Counted from the stretch's first letter, positions 1 to 11,085 are shown. The stretch is DNA of 64,000 nt from Amborella trichopoda (GCF_000471905.2 NW_006499997.1:809186-873185), one strand, 5' to 3'. Translations and numbers: made by a program. The notes: generated by a model not told the origin, from the sequence alone.

Positions 1-149
1 AACTATGGTATGACGACAAATACACTATATAAATTTATTCATTAAATACTTAAACATCACACCTACTTAGCATATACCAAAAAAAGTACACGATTTTTGT
101 TTTCTCATTACAATGATTGAACTATGGTATGGTGACTATCGTCACTCCA

Positions 150-154
150 TAACT
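150..154. repeat. Left target-site duplication TAACT
   Basis: TAACT directly precedes the TGATG start of the left LTR and matches 5997-6001 exactly. Five bases is the usual duplication length for Ty3 integrases. Confidence 0.9.
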
Positions 155-732
155 TGATGTAGGGAGAGAATAAAACCAGAAAATTAGCAATAAAAAGAAG
201 GAAGGTTAAAAGAAAAATACCCTCTCTAAGGTCTACAAGGGAATTCATCCTCAAACCAATCTCTTTCAAGAGACCAATTTTTATTCAATTCATAGACTGA
301 TTTACATTGAAAAGAGATGTCCATTTAAATAAACTAAAATAAGATAACTAATAAAATCTTATCTCTACACCTATCCCTATTTTCTCTCTCTCATATTCAC
401 GGGCTTCTAGATAGCCACGTTTTCCCTCTCATGTTTTACGCAAAAAAGACCTCCCAAGTTGGTTATTGTTGATAAAGATAAACTCTCTTCTAAATTTACC
501 TTTATTCTAATGATATCCCTCAAACTTACCCAATCGATACAAGATAAACACAATATAAACTTTAAAGTCGCCCTGCTAATTATCCTTGCGCACTCCCTAA
601 ACAAAAGAATAATTAAAATAATCCTAATAAATAACCCTAATAATTTCTCCTCATTACGTCATTGCCCTTTTTTTCCCTCTTGGATTCTACGACCCTTCTT
701 TGGCCCTGTCACGAAGGGGCATGGCAGTATCA
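155..732 (-). repeat. 3' LTR of the CRM-like element
   Basis: Begins TGATGTAGGG and ends GGCAGTATCA on the plus strand, nearly matching the terminal inverted motif TGATGCAG/CTGCATCA of its partner at 5416-5996. It is 578 bp against 581 bp. The chromodomain-like reading frame (659-1129) runs into it from the internal side. Confidence 0.93.
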
Positions 733-1359
733 TTCCCCCCAGTTGAAAGGAACTCGACTCCGGTGAGTTGGCTTCAGTATATATACGATATAAGTCTAGA
801 TCCACTCTTTTGAACTCTGGCTCAGAAATCCACGTGCTATCAGAGTATGGCCTGCCCTTCCATTTGACTAAAAATTGTCGATAGGAACCCTTTCGAGTTT
901 GAAAGCTTCTAATCTTCAAAACTTGCTCAATTTCATCATCTTTCTTCCTTGGTAATTTATTCATCATATCAACTACATCTTCTGCGACTTCTAGAGGGTC
1001 TCTATGAAACTCAAATAAGTTAGCAACATTAAATATCGGGGAGGTATCCAATGCCTTTGGTAATTTTACCTTATATGCATTGTTCCCATATTGCTTCAAA
1101 ATGCGACAAGGACCTACTTTCTTGGACAAGAGTTTATTATAGGTTCCAACGGAAACCTTGCCTTTCGCAAATACACTATGTATGTCACCCTCCTTGAAAA
1201 TCTTCTCTCTTCTATGCTCATTTGAGGCTTTTGATACTTTACATTGCTCTCCTCAATTTTCTTCTTGATTTGGGCTTGCAAATCTCGAATATGCTTAGCA
1301 AAAGCATTGGTATCATCACTTATCTTGTCTAGCATGGGTGATAGTACTAGGTCCAACAC
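659..1359 (-). pseudogene. Integrase C-terminus with CR/chromodomain-like tail
   Basis: Two overlapping minus-strand frames: 1359-1114 (end of the integrase linker, YQKPQMSIEERRFSRR) and 1129-659. The second holds the GPCRILKQYGNNAYKVKLP block typical of integrase C-termini, then FLVKWKGRPYSDSTWI and DLDLYRIY. Known: chromodomain or CR motifs at this place in chromoviruses help target integration to chromatin, in CRM elements to centromeres. The frame continues past the polypurine tract into the 3' LTR and stops at 659, an arrangement reported for CRM elements. The frame change at about 1114-1129 shows it is no longer continuous with integrase. Clade assignment rests on motif recall, not an alignment. 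Confidence 0.8.
733..745 (-). other. Polypurine tract
   Basis: On the minus strand the bases next to the 3' LTR read AACTGGGGGGAA, then the LTR start TGATACTG. A G-rich purine run directly upstream of the 3' LTR is the plus-strand primer site of LTR retrotransposons and confirms the element's orientation. Confidence 0.85.
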
Positions 1360-1410
1360 ATGATTAGGTGTCCGCCCATTAACAATCTCAAATGACGATT
1401 TTCCTGTAGA

Positions 1411-2324
1411 TCAATTTATTAAACTGTTGCAAGCAAACTCAGCCTGAGGCAAAGCGAGGTCCCACTGAGATATGTTATCACCAACAATACTCCTCAAGAG
1501 GTTACCAAGGCTCATATTCACTACTTCAGTCTGTCCATCTGTTTGAGGATGATAGGCATTAGAAAATTGAAGTTTGGTTCCCATGCGCTTCCATAAAGTG
1601 CACCAAAAATGACTTAAAAATTTTGTATCCTGATCAGATGTAATAGACTTAGGAACACCATGTAGCCTTACAATATATTTGAAAAAGAGATTCGCGATAT
1701 GTGTAACATCCATAGTTCTTCTACAAGGAATAAAATGTGCCATCTTGGAAAATCGACCAACAACAGTAAAAATAGAGTCCATACCTCGTGTGGTACGTGG
1801 AAGTTCAAGTACGAAATCCATAGAAATATCAACCCATGGGACATCTGGAACAGGAAGAGGAGTATAAAGACATGTATTTTGTGTGTGACCTCTAGATACT
1901 TGGCAAGTTCGACATCGGGTCACAAATCGATCAACATCTCGTCGCATACGTGGCCAAAAATATTTTTCTCCGACCATAGCCATAGTTTTATCATTCACAA
2001 AGTGTCCACCCAAGCCCCCACCATGAAGCTCCTTGATTATCTTCTCCCTTAGGGAGCAATCAGGTGTACATAACTGCACACCTTTAATAAACAACCATCT
2101 TGCACGAGATACTCACCCATAGGATCTCGCCAATCAACACACCTTTCAAGGACTTTGCTGAAAATTAGATCAACTTTATATTGATCTTTTATCACTTCAA
2201 ACCCCAATACTTCTTTAGACAAAGTTCTAAGCAACACTACCCTTCTACTTAAAGCATCAGTTGCCTTTGGGTTCTTGCCTTGTGCTTTAATAGGAACATG
2301 TATTCTTAAAGGAAGGCCATCCAC
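1411..2324 (-). pseudogene. Ty3/gypsy integrase
   Basis: The frame 2094-1411 holds an almost whole integrase: a zinc-binding HHCC region (HGGGLGGHF then CRTCQ), then a catalytic core with the three acidic residues still present ([27 protein letters not shown]). A preceding frame, 2324-2049, holds the RNase H to integrase linker (GKNPKATDALSRR). Role: inserts the cDNA into the host chromosome. Broken at about 2049-2094 by a frame change and cut off at 1411 before the C-terminal part. The best-preserved domain of the element. Confidence 0.92.
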
Positions 2325-2428
2325 TTAATATGTCGCGCATTCAAATTTTTCTGGGAACTCAAATATCGGAGTGCTTCATGATCTTAGTATAGAACAAACT
2401 CTCTATGAATCAGGTAGTGCCTCCAGTA

Positions 2429-3659
2429 TCATAAGGCTTGCACCACTGCATAAAACTCGAGGTTATAAACCGAATACTTCTTACGTGCGTCATTCAATTT
2501 CTCACTAAAGAAGGCCAATGGTCGTCCCTCTTGGCTTAGAACTACCCCTATACCAACACTTGATGCATCAATTTCAATTTCAAACACCTTAGAAAAATCT
2601 GGTAAGGCAAGTACCGATGCTTGCATCATCTTTTGTTTAATTAGAATGAAGCTCTTTTCAGTAGCAGGATTCCATGAAAGCTTTCCAGCCTTCATACAAT
2701 CAGTCACTGGTGCTATTAGAGTACTGAAATTTCTGATAAATCGACGATAAAAGGTCGCTAGGCCATAAAAAGAACGTACCTCAGTGAGTGACTTTGGCAC
2801 CGGCCACTCAGCTATGGCTTTCACTTTTTCTTGATACACCTTAATTCGCTCAGATGAAACAACATACTCCAGAAAGACGATATTGTTTGTCATAAATGAG
2901 TATTTTTTCAAATTCACAATAAGTGATTCCTTCATTAGCACATCAAAAACTTGTTCCAAGTGGTTAAGATGATCATGTGGGTTAAGATGATCATGTGGGT
3001 TAGCGTTAAAAACCAAGATATCATCAAAATAGACCACAACAAATTTGTCAATAAACGGATGAAGTACCTTAATCATTAGGAGCATGAATGACTTGGTACA
3101 TTAGAATGGCCGAATGGCATCACAAGCCACTCATATAGTCCATCTCGAGTTTTGAATGCAGTTTTCCATTTATCACCAGGTCGAATCCGAATTTAATGGT
3201 ATCCACTCCTTAAATCAGTCTTTGAGAAAACCTTGCTCCATTAAACATATCTAACATATCATCGAGCCTAGGTATGAGAAATCCGTACTTGATTGTGATT
3301 TTGTTGATTGCTCAACTGTCCACGCACATCTTCCATGACTCATCTTTTTTTAGAGTAAGTAATGCAGGGACGGCACATGGTGACATGCTTTTTCGAAGCA
3401 ATCCCTTCTTAAGCAATGCAACAACTTGTCTGTCCAACTCCTCATGTTCCATGGGGCTCATTCGATAATGGACCAAATTTGGTAGGCTAGATCCGGGCAC
3501 CAAGTCAATGTGATGCTGAATATTTCTCATTGGAGGAAGACCATCAGGTAATTCTTCAAGCATCAAATCTTTATACTTATCAAGTAGAGGTTCAAGAGAC
3601 CTAAGAATTGCAGTCGGTGCAGAATTTTCTTTCGCAACCAATACATAAATCACATCCAT
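2429..3659 (-). pseudogene. Ty3/gypsy reverse transcriptase and RNase H
   Basis: Frame 3659-3312 carries the RT N-terminus (YRMSPMEHEELDRQV, then LKKDESWKMCVDS). About 230 bases are out of frame. Frame 3085-2429 then carries the catalytic YFDD box (codons 3020-3031), the thumb/connection region ([23 protein letters not shown]) and the start of RNase H ([12 protein letters not shown]). Role: copies the element RNA into DNA and removes the RNA strand. Odd: an exact short tandem duplication encodes [12 protein letters not shown] just after YFDD (plus strand about 2963-3000), an extra six residues that would lengthen the palm. RNase H is cut at 2429. Not functional as read. Confidence 0.92.
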
Positions 3660-4007
3660 ATCCTTGCTGTCCCTTTTTAATTGTTGAACATTAATTAACT
3701 TTGAACCCTCCTCTTTAGTGGATTTAGGTGTAGGAAGTTACTTCATGGGGTGAAGTATTATATTAATACCATCCTTAACAAAAGAATAAGTGTTTGGCCT
3801 AGTTTCAAGCACCATATCATGATCATAAAGCCATGGTCTAGTAAGTAATATGTGGCATGCACCCATAGGTGCTACATTACACCACACTTTATCTTTATAA
3901 TTAGCACCAATGGAAAAAGAGATTAAACAACGAGTAAGAACTAATACCTCACCTCCTTTCTTGAATTACTGGATGTGGTATGGGCGTGGGTGGTTATGTT
4001 CCTTCAA

Positions 4008-4208
4008 TTAAAGTTTAGCCACCATCTCTTTAGACACAATGTTTTCACTGTTCCCTTCATCAATTAGTACTATGCATAACTTGCTTCTTGATGTGCAAAT
4101 TGTTCGAAAAATATTATGTCGCAGCCACTTCTCGTCGTCGTTAGGTAGTGGGGTTGATAACATAATTCGCTGGACAACTAAGACTTCACCCTCTTCATCT
4201 CCATACAA
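4008..4208 (-). pseudogene. Retropepsin-like protease fragment
   Basis: Minus-strand frame with LCIVLIDEGNSENIVSKEMV, which lines up with the plant gypsy protease pattern of a hydrophobic strand, D-x-G, then S-N-V/I. The usual D-S/G-G triad reads D-E-G here, so the active-site turn may be changed. Role: cleaves the gag-pol polyprotein. It sits between the gag zinc knuckle and RT, as expected. About 350 bases to the left (3660-4007) contain no long frame but continue the protease-RT linker in broken form. Confidence 0.7.
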
Positions 4209-4358
4209 ATCCTCAACTTCACCTTTGAAAGGCCCAGTCCCTTCATAAGTCTAGCTCATCCCAATATCACCTTGGCCTTCATAAGTGTATTCTTCATTAA
4301 CTTCTTCTTCATAATTTTCTTCTGCCAAATTAACTTTGACAAGGGGTTGACGTGAGGG

Positions 4359-5353
4359 GCAATTGAATGCCATATGTCCAGGCTATTGGCACCTGAAACA
4401 AACTATTTGTGTATTGTCACGAAGTGTTTTAGGTGCTCTCAACCCTCTCCCAACACCACCTCTCCCCATATTAGGGTTTGGCCTAGATGGACAATTCTTC
4501 GAAGTTTGGTTCCTATAGGTGGTCTTCTAATGGTTAAAGCTTGCTGCCCCTATATTGAAGTAAAGCCTCTTGTCACTAAGCTATTTCTTCCAAGGCCGAG
4601 ATTGACTATTTCCTCTGCTTTGAAGGCCAAAGTATAGGCATCAAACATCTTATAGACATCTTTGAAGGCCAATTCATTCTGAATGCCCTGATTTAGCCCA
4701 TTCAAGCAACGACTTATTTTTTTTATCTTCATACTCTTGTAAATTTGCCCAAATATAGAACTCTTCAATATAGTCACTTACCGACTTTTCACCTTGCTTG
4801 AGGTTTTGACACCTTTGGTACAAAGTTCAGACATAATTTACTGGTAAAAATTTTTGACGCATCTTCGTCTTCATCTATTCCCATGAATTAATTTCTTCCT
4901 TGCCTTGTCGAAGAAGATCCTGTTGCAAATCATCCCACCAAACCAATGCATAGCCAGAAAATTTTGTGGCTACTAATATTACTTTTTTGTGATCTGCAAT
5001 ATCTTTGTATTCAAACACTTTCTCTACTTTACTGAGAAAATCAAGAAAATCATCTGTATGCAATCGACCATGGAACTTTGGAATATCAATTTTTATTCCA
5101 GGTTCTCTTTCTCTTCTCTTTCCAACAACCTAAGAATTCGTTCATTGAATTCGTTGTTAATCGGGGCCACCCGAGGTTGGTTAGGAATAAGATGCATACC
5201 TCTTTCATCTCTGTTGCCTTGAGTTCTAACGCCGGTCTTCGGATTCCTGCCATCCTGAAGCTGAGCAAACCTTTGCACAAGCTTATCGACTTTCGCAGCT
5301 ACAGGCATGAATTGGTCTACTTTCTCTGCTAGGGCTTGAACTAATCCAGTCAA
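4359..5353 (-). pseudogene. Gag with zinc knuckle, multiply broken
   Basis: Pieces on the minus strand: 5353-5093 (gag N-terminus, repeated VDQFM-VDKLVQRFAQL, probably coiled coil), 5063-4875 (FLDFLSKVEKVFEYKDI and ALVWWDDLQQDLL, the core capsid fold), 4777-4550 (ISRCLNGLNQGIQNEL) and a CCHC zinc knuckle at 4400-4359 (C-x2-C-x4-H-x4-C with Cys, Cys, His, Cys all present). The knuckle contains an in-frame TAG right after CFRCQ. Role: capsid formation and RNA binding. The start lies just inside the primer site, as usual. Several frame changes make it nonfunctional. Confidence 0.88.
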
Positions 5354-5395
5354 TACCTTTAATCCATCGAGGGGTGTCTCTTGTGAAGCTATCGG

Positions 5396-5413
5396 AACCT
5401 GGCTCTAATACCA
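5396..5413 (-). other. Primer binding site (tRNA-iMet type)
   Basis: On the minus strand the sequence two bases inside the 5' LTR reads TGGTATTAGAGCCAGG. This matches the plant initiator-methionine tRNA 3' end complement, with one difference (T for C at position 7). It primes minus-strand cDNA synthesis. Confidence 0.9.
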
Positions 5414-5415
5414 AT

Positions 5416-5996
5416 TGATGCAGGGTGAGAATAAAACCAGAAAATTGACAATAAAAAGAAGGAAAGTTAAGATAAAAATACCCTCTCTCAAAGGTCTGCA
5501 AAGGAATCCACCCCCAAAACAATCTCTTTCAAGAGACTAATTTTTATTCAATTCATAGATTGATTTACAATGATAGGAGATGTCCGTTTAAATAGACTAA
5601 AATAAGATAAATAATAAAAAACTTCTCTCTACACCTATCCCTATTTTCTATCTCTCATATTCAAGGGCTTCTAGATAGCCACGTTTTCCCTCTCATGTTT
5701 TACCCAAAAAAGACCTCCCAAGTTGGTTATTGTTGATAAAGATAAATTGTCTTTTAAATTTACCCTTATCCTAATTGTATCCCTCAAACTAACCCAATCG
5801 ATACAAGATAAACACAATATAAACTCTAAAGTCGCCCTGCTAATTATCCATGAGCACTCCCTAAACAAAAGAATACTTAAAAGAATCTTAATAAATAACC
5901 CTAATATTTTCCCTTTATTATGTCATTGCTTTTTCTTTCCCTCTTGGGTTCTGCGACCCTTCTTTGGCCCAATCACAAAGGGGCATGGCTGCATCA
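5416..5996 (-). repeat. 5' LTR of the CRM-like element
   Basis: Starts TGATGCAGGG and ends GCTGCATCA on the plus strand, with perfect 8-bp inverted termini. Contains the element's promoter and start of transcription on the minus strand; TATTTAAA on the minus strand near 5595 is a possible TATA element. Directly followed by the second TAACT duplication. Confidence 0.93.
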
Positions 5997-6001
5997 TAAC
6001 T
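5997..6001. repeat. Right target-site duplication TAACT
   Basis: Exact match to 150-154 on the other side of the element. Confidence 0.9.
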
Positions 6002-7198
6002 ATGGTTAAAGTTTTATAAATTCCTTTAATTGAAAAGAGGCTCATAGATATTTGGGTTTCACATCTGTGTTTAGGTTTAGAGAGAGAAGAAGAAGAAGAA
6101 GAAGAAGAAGGAAGAAGGAAGAGAAGAGAGAAGAGAGAAGAAGGATGAAGGAAGAGAAGAGAGAAGAAGGAAGAAGGAAAAGAAGAAAATAGGACTGAGC
6201 TCATAGCCATTAGGGTTTATAGAGAGAAGAAGAAAGAGGAAGAAAGAGGTCATGGGTTTCACAAATCCTAATGGAAGAGGCCCTGATTTTTTAGCTAGAG
6301 AAAAGAAAGAAACCTAATGGAAGAGGCCCTAATTGATTTTTGGAGAGAGAGAAAAGGAAGATGGGATGCTGATTTGGGATAGTTTGAAGAGTGTTTTTCT
6401 CTCTGATTTGGGATAGTTTGAAAAGGATTTTTCATTTTTTTTGGGGAAACAGGATAGTTTGAAGAGGGTTTCTAATTTCTTGGGGAAACAACAAGCAGTG
6501 CTGAATGATTAAGTTTGGAGAACTAATCCTATATGAACAATTGCTTGCTCCTGTAAGTTTACAGTTTACACTATGTTGTTTATCTTTGTTATCACATAAT
6601 CAAAAGCAACATATTGATTATTTGGTCTTGTACTCACACTCTCTACTTCTCATTCATCAGTAAAAGACTATGTTTTGAGCTCTAATTTGTGCCATAAACA
6701 GTATTTTCATAAAAACAATTATCACAAATAATCACAGAAATCTGCATGTATATGATTTCTTATTTACAAAATGATTTGCTGTAAATAGTATTTCATTTAC
6801 ACAATGATTTTCCAAATTTGTTCACGTTTTTTAAAAAAATTCATACCATCAATCGGCAACTGTGGCTTTGAAGAGCGCAGTGGGGATAAAAGTTTCTATT
6901 TTAGGTTTTTTTTAAAAATAATATTTTTTTTCAAAGGCATAAAAGTAGCAATGGCTGCAATTCACAAAACAGGAAAAAAAAAAATCTTCAAAAAAAAAAA
7001 AATCTTCAAAAAAAAAAAAGGTAAAAAATGATAGGATTTTTTTGCCTGATTTCGTATTATGAAAAAAGCATGCTTTAAACGGGTTTTCGAAAATGACGCA
7101 GATTTTTGCTGACCTTTTCAAAAAGTCGCCATTTAAAACTGTTTCCATAAAAATGCTGAATGTTTTAAAAAAACACCTAGTATACGACGATTTGCTAA
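6002..7198. other. AT-rich noncoding DNA with simple repeats
   Basis: Continues the locus interrupted by the CRM-like element. Holds a GA/GAA-rich simple repeat (about 6080-6240), short direct duplications (an AATGGAAGAGGCCCT block at about 6270 and 6318; GATTTGGGATAGTTTGAA at about 6372 and 6408), and an A-tract array of about 16-bp units ending in ATCTTC (6970-7020). No gene recognised. The low-complexity frames on the GA repeat are not credible proteins. Confidence 0.6.
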
Positions 7199-7893
7199 CT
7201 ATGATCACGATACTTAATGTGTCGTGATGATCGAGAGACGTATTCCGGTACTTAAAGAACTGTGATAGTATAAGAAACCCCACTCTTCCTAGCTGTTATG
7301 TTCTTCCTCACTCTATCCATCCTTCCTCTGTACTCTCTCAACATCTCTCTAAAAGACCAACATTACAGCATCAGATTGAATGGGTGGCCTGGCCGCAATG
7401 GCGTCATAAATGACTTGCTTCTTCAATATTAAAAGACTGAATCAAATTCCCAAATTTTCTCTATTTAGGAAGAGAGGTCAGTAAAAGAATATGTAGCTCG
7501 TAAGCGCGTTTTATTTTAGTGGCAGAGCTCAGTAGTAGATTATGCGGTGCCCAAAATAGATGCAGTGGAGTGGGAATGGGCTCATCCTCTTGTTCGAAAA
7601 TAATATAGAGCGGATTCGCTTTTTGCAATCATCAAGCCAAAAACTTTGATTGTTAGGGTTCTCGTGAAACAGAGGCCCTCTTTGTTGGTGATGGAAATGG
7701 TGGTGTATTTATTTATTGTATATTCTGAGAAGAAGAAGAGGGTGAGGAGCAAACAAACATTCGCATCACACCACTCGTCAATTATTTGCTTTGCTTCAGC
7801 TCTCATTCTCTCTCCATCCCACAAAGACTATCATGGTTCTTTGAGTATCGTGATACCTCTCTTGGTAATCATGGCACTTTAAGTATCATGATA
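7199..7893. repeat. Inverted-repeat pair, possible MITE or foldback element
   Basis: The left arm (7199-7273) and right arm (7828-7893) are reverse complements over about 70 bases with moderate divergence. Each arm holds two copies of a module like ATCATGG-ACTTTAAGTATC-TGATA. Outer ends read TGATCACGATACTTAA (left) and, reverse-complemented, TCATGATACTTAA (right), both next to TA. The about 550-bp core encodes nothing I recognise. Inferred: a nonautonomous DNA-transposon-like or foldback element; the TA flanks are too short to prove it. Confidence 0.4.
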
Positions 7894-8409
7894 TATATAA
7901 AGTTCATTACAACATTTTAAGAACTGGGCATTACGGCACTTGTTATACCATGGTAATATGATTATCATGAAGGTTATTTTGGTAAAAAAATAAAAATATA
8001 GATTAGGTTTAAGAAAGTACGGATTTTTTTTTCTAATTAGCCCAAAAGTAAGGTATATTTCTAATAATTTCCCTTTTAAAATATTCTATAATTCTTTTTA
8101 TATATATTTATAAAAATTAACGTAGTAATATACATGATCTTTTATCCTCTTTAGGCACTCTTTTTTTTAAAGTTTTACCCATCCCTTACTCTTCAAGGTA
8201 TCCTTCATATCAACATCAAAGTACTCTTGTATGACTATATCTGACCTTCATCTATATGTAAGTGCATAGTCTGCGGTCCCTCTCAAATAATTGAGCACTC
8301 ACTTGTTGCCTTCCAATATTCCAATCAAGAATTGCATTAAAAACGGCTAATCAGACTCATAGGAAACAATATATCTGTGTTGGGTGTATTTTTAGCCGGT
8401 CACATACCA
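7894..8409. other. AT-rich noncoding stretch
   Basis: No coding frame, RNA gene or recognised element. A further degenerate module of the preceding inverted repeat (CATTACGGCACTTGTTATACC) lies near 7930. The left edge of the long LTR-like repeat probably falls in the second half. Confidence 0.4.
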
Positions 8410-8865
8410 GGCTAAATACATTCTAACAAATACTTGATAGAGATTGAGGAGATAAAAGCCTTAATGATGGATGCTTGAATATATGCCTTGGGTTGAGTTC
8501 ACTTCTGGTCCTCATATGAAGCCAAGTGAATCCTAACTAACTCTTGATAAAGATATTGATAGGGAAAGAACAAGTGTTTAATCGATGCTTGATAGAGGTG
8601 ATAATAAAAGTGTGAGTTTTGTAATGAACACTGAATAAGTTTTCTTAACGGACGTTGGATAGGAGAGATATATAAGCTCAGCAAGCTTAGCCTTTGAAGA
8701 TATATCTTGGATGATAAACATGTTCCTTAGTCACGATGTAAGACTAAGTGCATTTTAACGAGCATTTGATATACTGAAGATGTCAAATATATAGTGAAGG
8801 CAATAATGCATGCTGGATAACTGTCTGAACAGACGATCGATAAGATATGAGCACGGTTCTTGATA
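8410..8865 (+). repeat. Degenerate 110-bp tandem repeat, four units
   Basis: A motif like CTAAC-A-NACTTGATAG recurs at 8423, 8533, 8644 and 8754, spacings of 110, 111 and 110 bases. Surrounding sequence also aligns (AGCCAAGTG-ATC, GCTAAATACATTC, GACTAAGTGCATT). The units are strongly diverged, so the constant spacing is the main evidence. The last unit is the first part shared with the copy at 46695. Confidence 0.65.
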
Positions 8866-10990
8866 ACATCTGCTTAAATATGCACCATAATAGGAAGATA
8901 TGGAAGATATGATATGCCCAAGATTCATCATATGAAGGCCCCAATATGCCTTTAGAGTCTTGACTCGTTAGTCAAGCCCCTATGTGTCCTAACTTACAAC
9001 CAATGAAAGATATGATACCAATAGTTTGTCAATTAAGCATGTTCAAGTTTAACTTACGATTGATAATAGAGGATATGAAAGTCATCTCATTGTGAGATAG
9101 GTTTTAGAATACATATACTCCTAAGGCCCCAATATGCCTATTCATGTGATATGTGTAGGAAGCTGATAGGATTTGATATATTTTTTTTCTTGAATCCATC
9201 ATCAGTTATACATGTACATCTTGACTTGCGGTCTATGATAAGAGGTCATAAAGATGTTTCAATTTGAAATGAAACTCTGCGATGTATACTCCCATGGCAC
9301 ATGTATGCCTCTACACTTAATATTGGAGGAGTTTTGGGTGAGATGTGACATGACTCTTTTAATCCGTCGTTGGTTAAGAATATGGGGTTTTAACAGACAG
9401 AGTGTAAGAAAAACCTCACCATATATTATATATTGAGGTAAAATCCTTGGAGTTGTACATGTTGAGGCCTGATATGCCTTAAAGTCCAAGAGAGATATAA
9501 CTTGGGCAATATTTGGACTTGGCTTAACCCATGTCCATATCGACCTTCCGTTAAGATATACCTTGACCGACAACCCAAAAACTTGATGTTTTGGGGATTA
9601 AACCAAAACCTTCAGAGACCTCATGTTGAGGCATTATAATGCTCACCCTAAAGTTTCATATAAATCGGAGGTGGCTTAACTCATCATATGCATGCCCTGG
9701 AAATTAGAGCCTTAAAAGTTTTATACCCCGTACGTAATAGCCCGGTTGACACCTAGTCACCAAAATTGAGATTTCTCCCTTGATATGAGGAATTTTCTCA
9801 TGGTACCAAGACCATTAGATGCGCGACTCGATGCTCTATCATCCTTAAACGGTGCAATATTGATTGATTTATATATTGGAAGCAGTTGCATCTACAATTC
9901 CCTATCACTGGTGACGCAATTTCCAACAAAAACATAGTGACTTGAACAAACCATATTTCTCTCATTTGTGATCCATTTTAAGCAAGTCTTAAGCCATTGT
10001 GTTTATCTTTGAATCCTCTTTCATCCCTCAAAATTTCATGATCAATGGATCTACCATCAGCAAGAAACTAAGAATATATGAAGATGTGTTAGACTGCAGT
10101 TGCAGAAGCTCAACGAATGAAGTATAAAAGATACCAGGATCCCTGACTTCGCTCAAGTGATAGCTCTAATGATTAAGAGATCTATGAATTCAAATTAAAG
10201 GATGAGCATTGACCCAGATTGATAATCATCACCAAAAGATACATGTGCGAACAAATTAATCCATCTTAATACATAAAGTCATCAAGATAAACATCGTGAT
10301 TATCATTGACGCATATGGGTCAATCTGAATCTGAAAATTAGCATAAAGATAAAGATGGAGATGCTGATCGATGCAAAGATGTAGATCAAGATAAGTATCA
10401 AATGAAGATGAAGGGTGCAGATTAAAAGATCACAGACACATGATAATTAAAGATTACTGTTTGTCGGCTCGTGAAAGATATAAAGCCCCATCTCTCGATT
10501 AGATAGGGTTTTGCATTTTCTCATTCGGTTCGCATATTGGTTAGAATAGTTGCTCCCTTGCTTCAATAAGAGTGAAACTGAGAGAAATTGATTGAGAAAC
10601 ACAGAGAGTGAAAGAATGACATTTTCGATAGAGGATTGTCCTTTGAGCATGACTAATACACACACACACACACACAGAGGTTTGTCTTCCTGCTATCCAC
10701 TTGAAGCCCATTCTCGAATGAAGATCATACATGAAGATCAGTATCCCTGCCCATAAACACATGTACACGGGCTGATATGCCCTTTTTTCCTCTTTTAATG
10801 AGTTTGTGTATTTTGTATAGGTTTCAAGGCCTGAATCATGGGCATTTGGCAGGATTCAACCTCTGGAATTTTTTTGTTCCCAGTATATAATATAAACCAT
10901 GTTTTTCTGTAATTTGGAAATCCATGGGCGAATTTTTCCCCGAATGTGATGTCCTCTGGTTAATTGCTTGGAGTTTAATGTTTGTTTAAG
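8740..10990 (+). repeat. Long LTR-like repeat, copy 1
   Basis: Alignable with 46695-49215 in the same orientation over its whole length. Shared landmarks are ACTGAAGATGTCAAATATATAG (first 20 bases only compared), CCTATTCATGTGATAT, AAGAATATGGGGTTTTAAC and CCCAGTATAT-ATATAA near the right end. It has no reading frame. A TATA-like box (GATATAAAGCCCC, about 10477) precedes a purine-rich leader, as in an LTR promoter. Known: plant LTRs can reach this size. Inferred: a solo or truncated LTR of an unidentified retroelement; exact TG...CA ends not found. It carries an (AC)n run at 10657-10676. Confidence 0.6.
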
Positions 10991-11085
10991 CATTTCAAAC
11001 TGGTCGAGCCTGGATTTACCGTCGCTAAGGTTTACTCAGAGGCCCAGGCTCGTTGAACCCCCTCTCAAACAACTGCTCGACCAGC
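10991..11085. other. Interleaved hairpin-forming segment
   Basis: CTGGTCGAGCCTGG (about 11001-11014) can pair both with CCAGGCTCG (about 11047) and with GCTCGACCAG (about 11075). The second and third pieces together make up the reverse complement of the first, so two mutually exclusive stems are possible. It lies at the boundary between the long LTR-like repeat and the GA-rich block. Confidence 0.4.

Larger units (their letters stand above)
155..5996 (-). mobile_element. Complete but decayed Ty3/gypsy chromovirus (CRM-like)
   Basis: Seen: two direct LTRs (155-732 and 5416-5996) flank an internal region that reads on the minus strand as gag, protease, reverse transcriptase, RNase H, integrase and a chromodomain-like tail. 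A perfect 5-bp target duplication TAACT lies at 150-154 and 5997-6001. A primer site lies next to the right LTR and a G-rich polypurine tract next to the left LTR, so transcription ran right to left. Known: this domain order is Ty3/gypsy, and the FLVKWKGRPYSDSTWI-type tail reading into the LTR resembles the CRM (centromeric) clade. Inferred: an autonomous element once, now dead from many stops and frameshifts. In a hand-aligned 130-base stretch the LTRs differ at 11 positions, so the insertion is old. Confidence 0.93.

Noticed and set aside
4039..5332. Plus-strand open frames over the CRM-like gag region
   Set aside because: Shadows of the minus-strand gag and protease, which show clear domain motifs.
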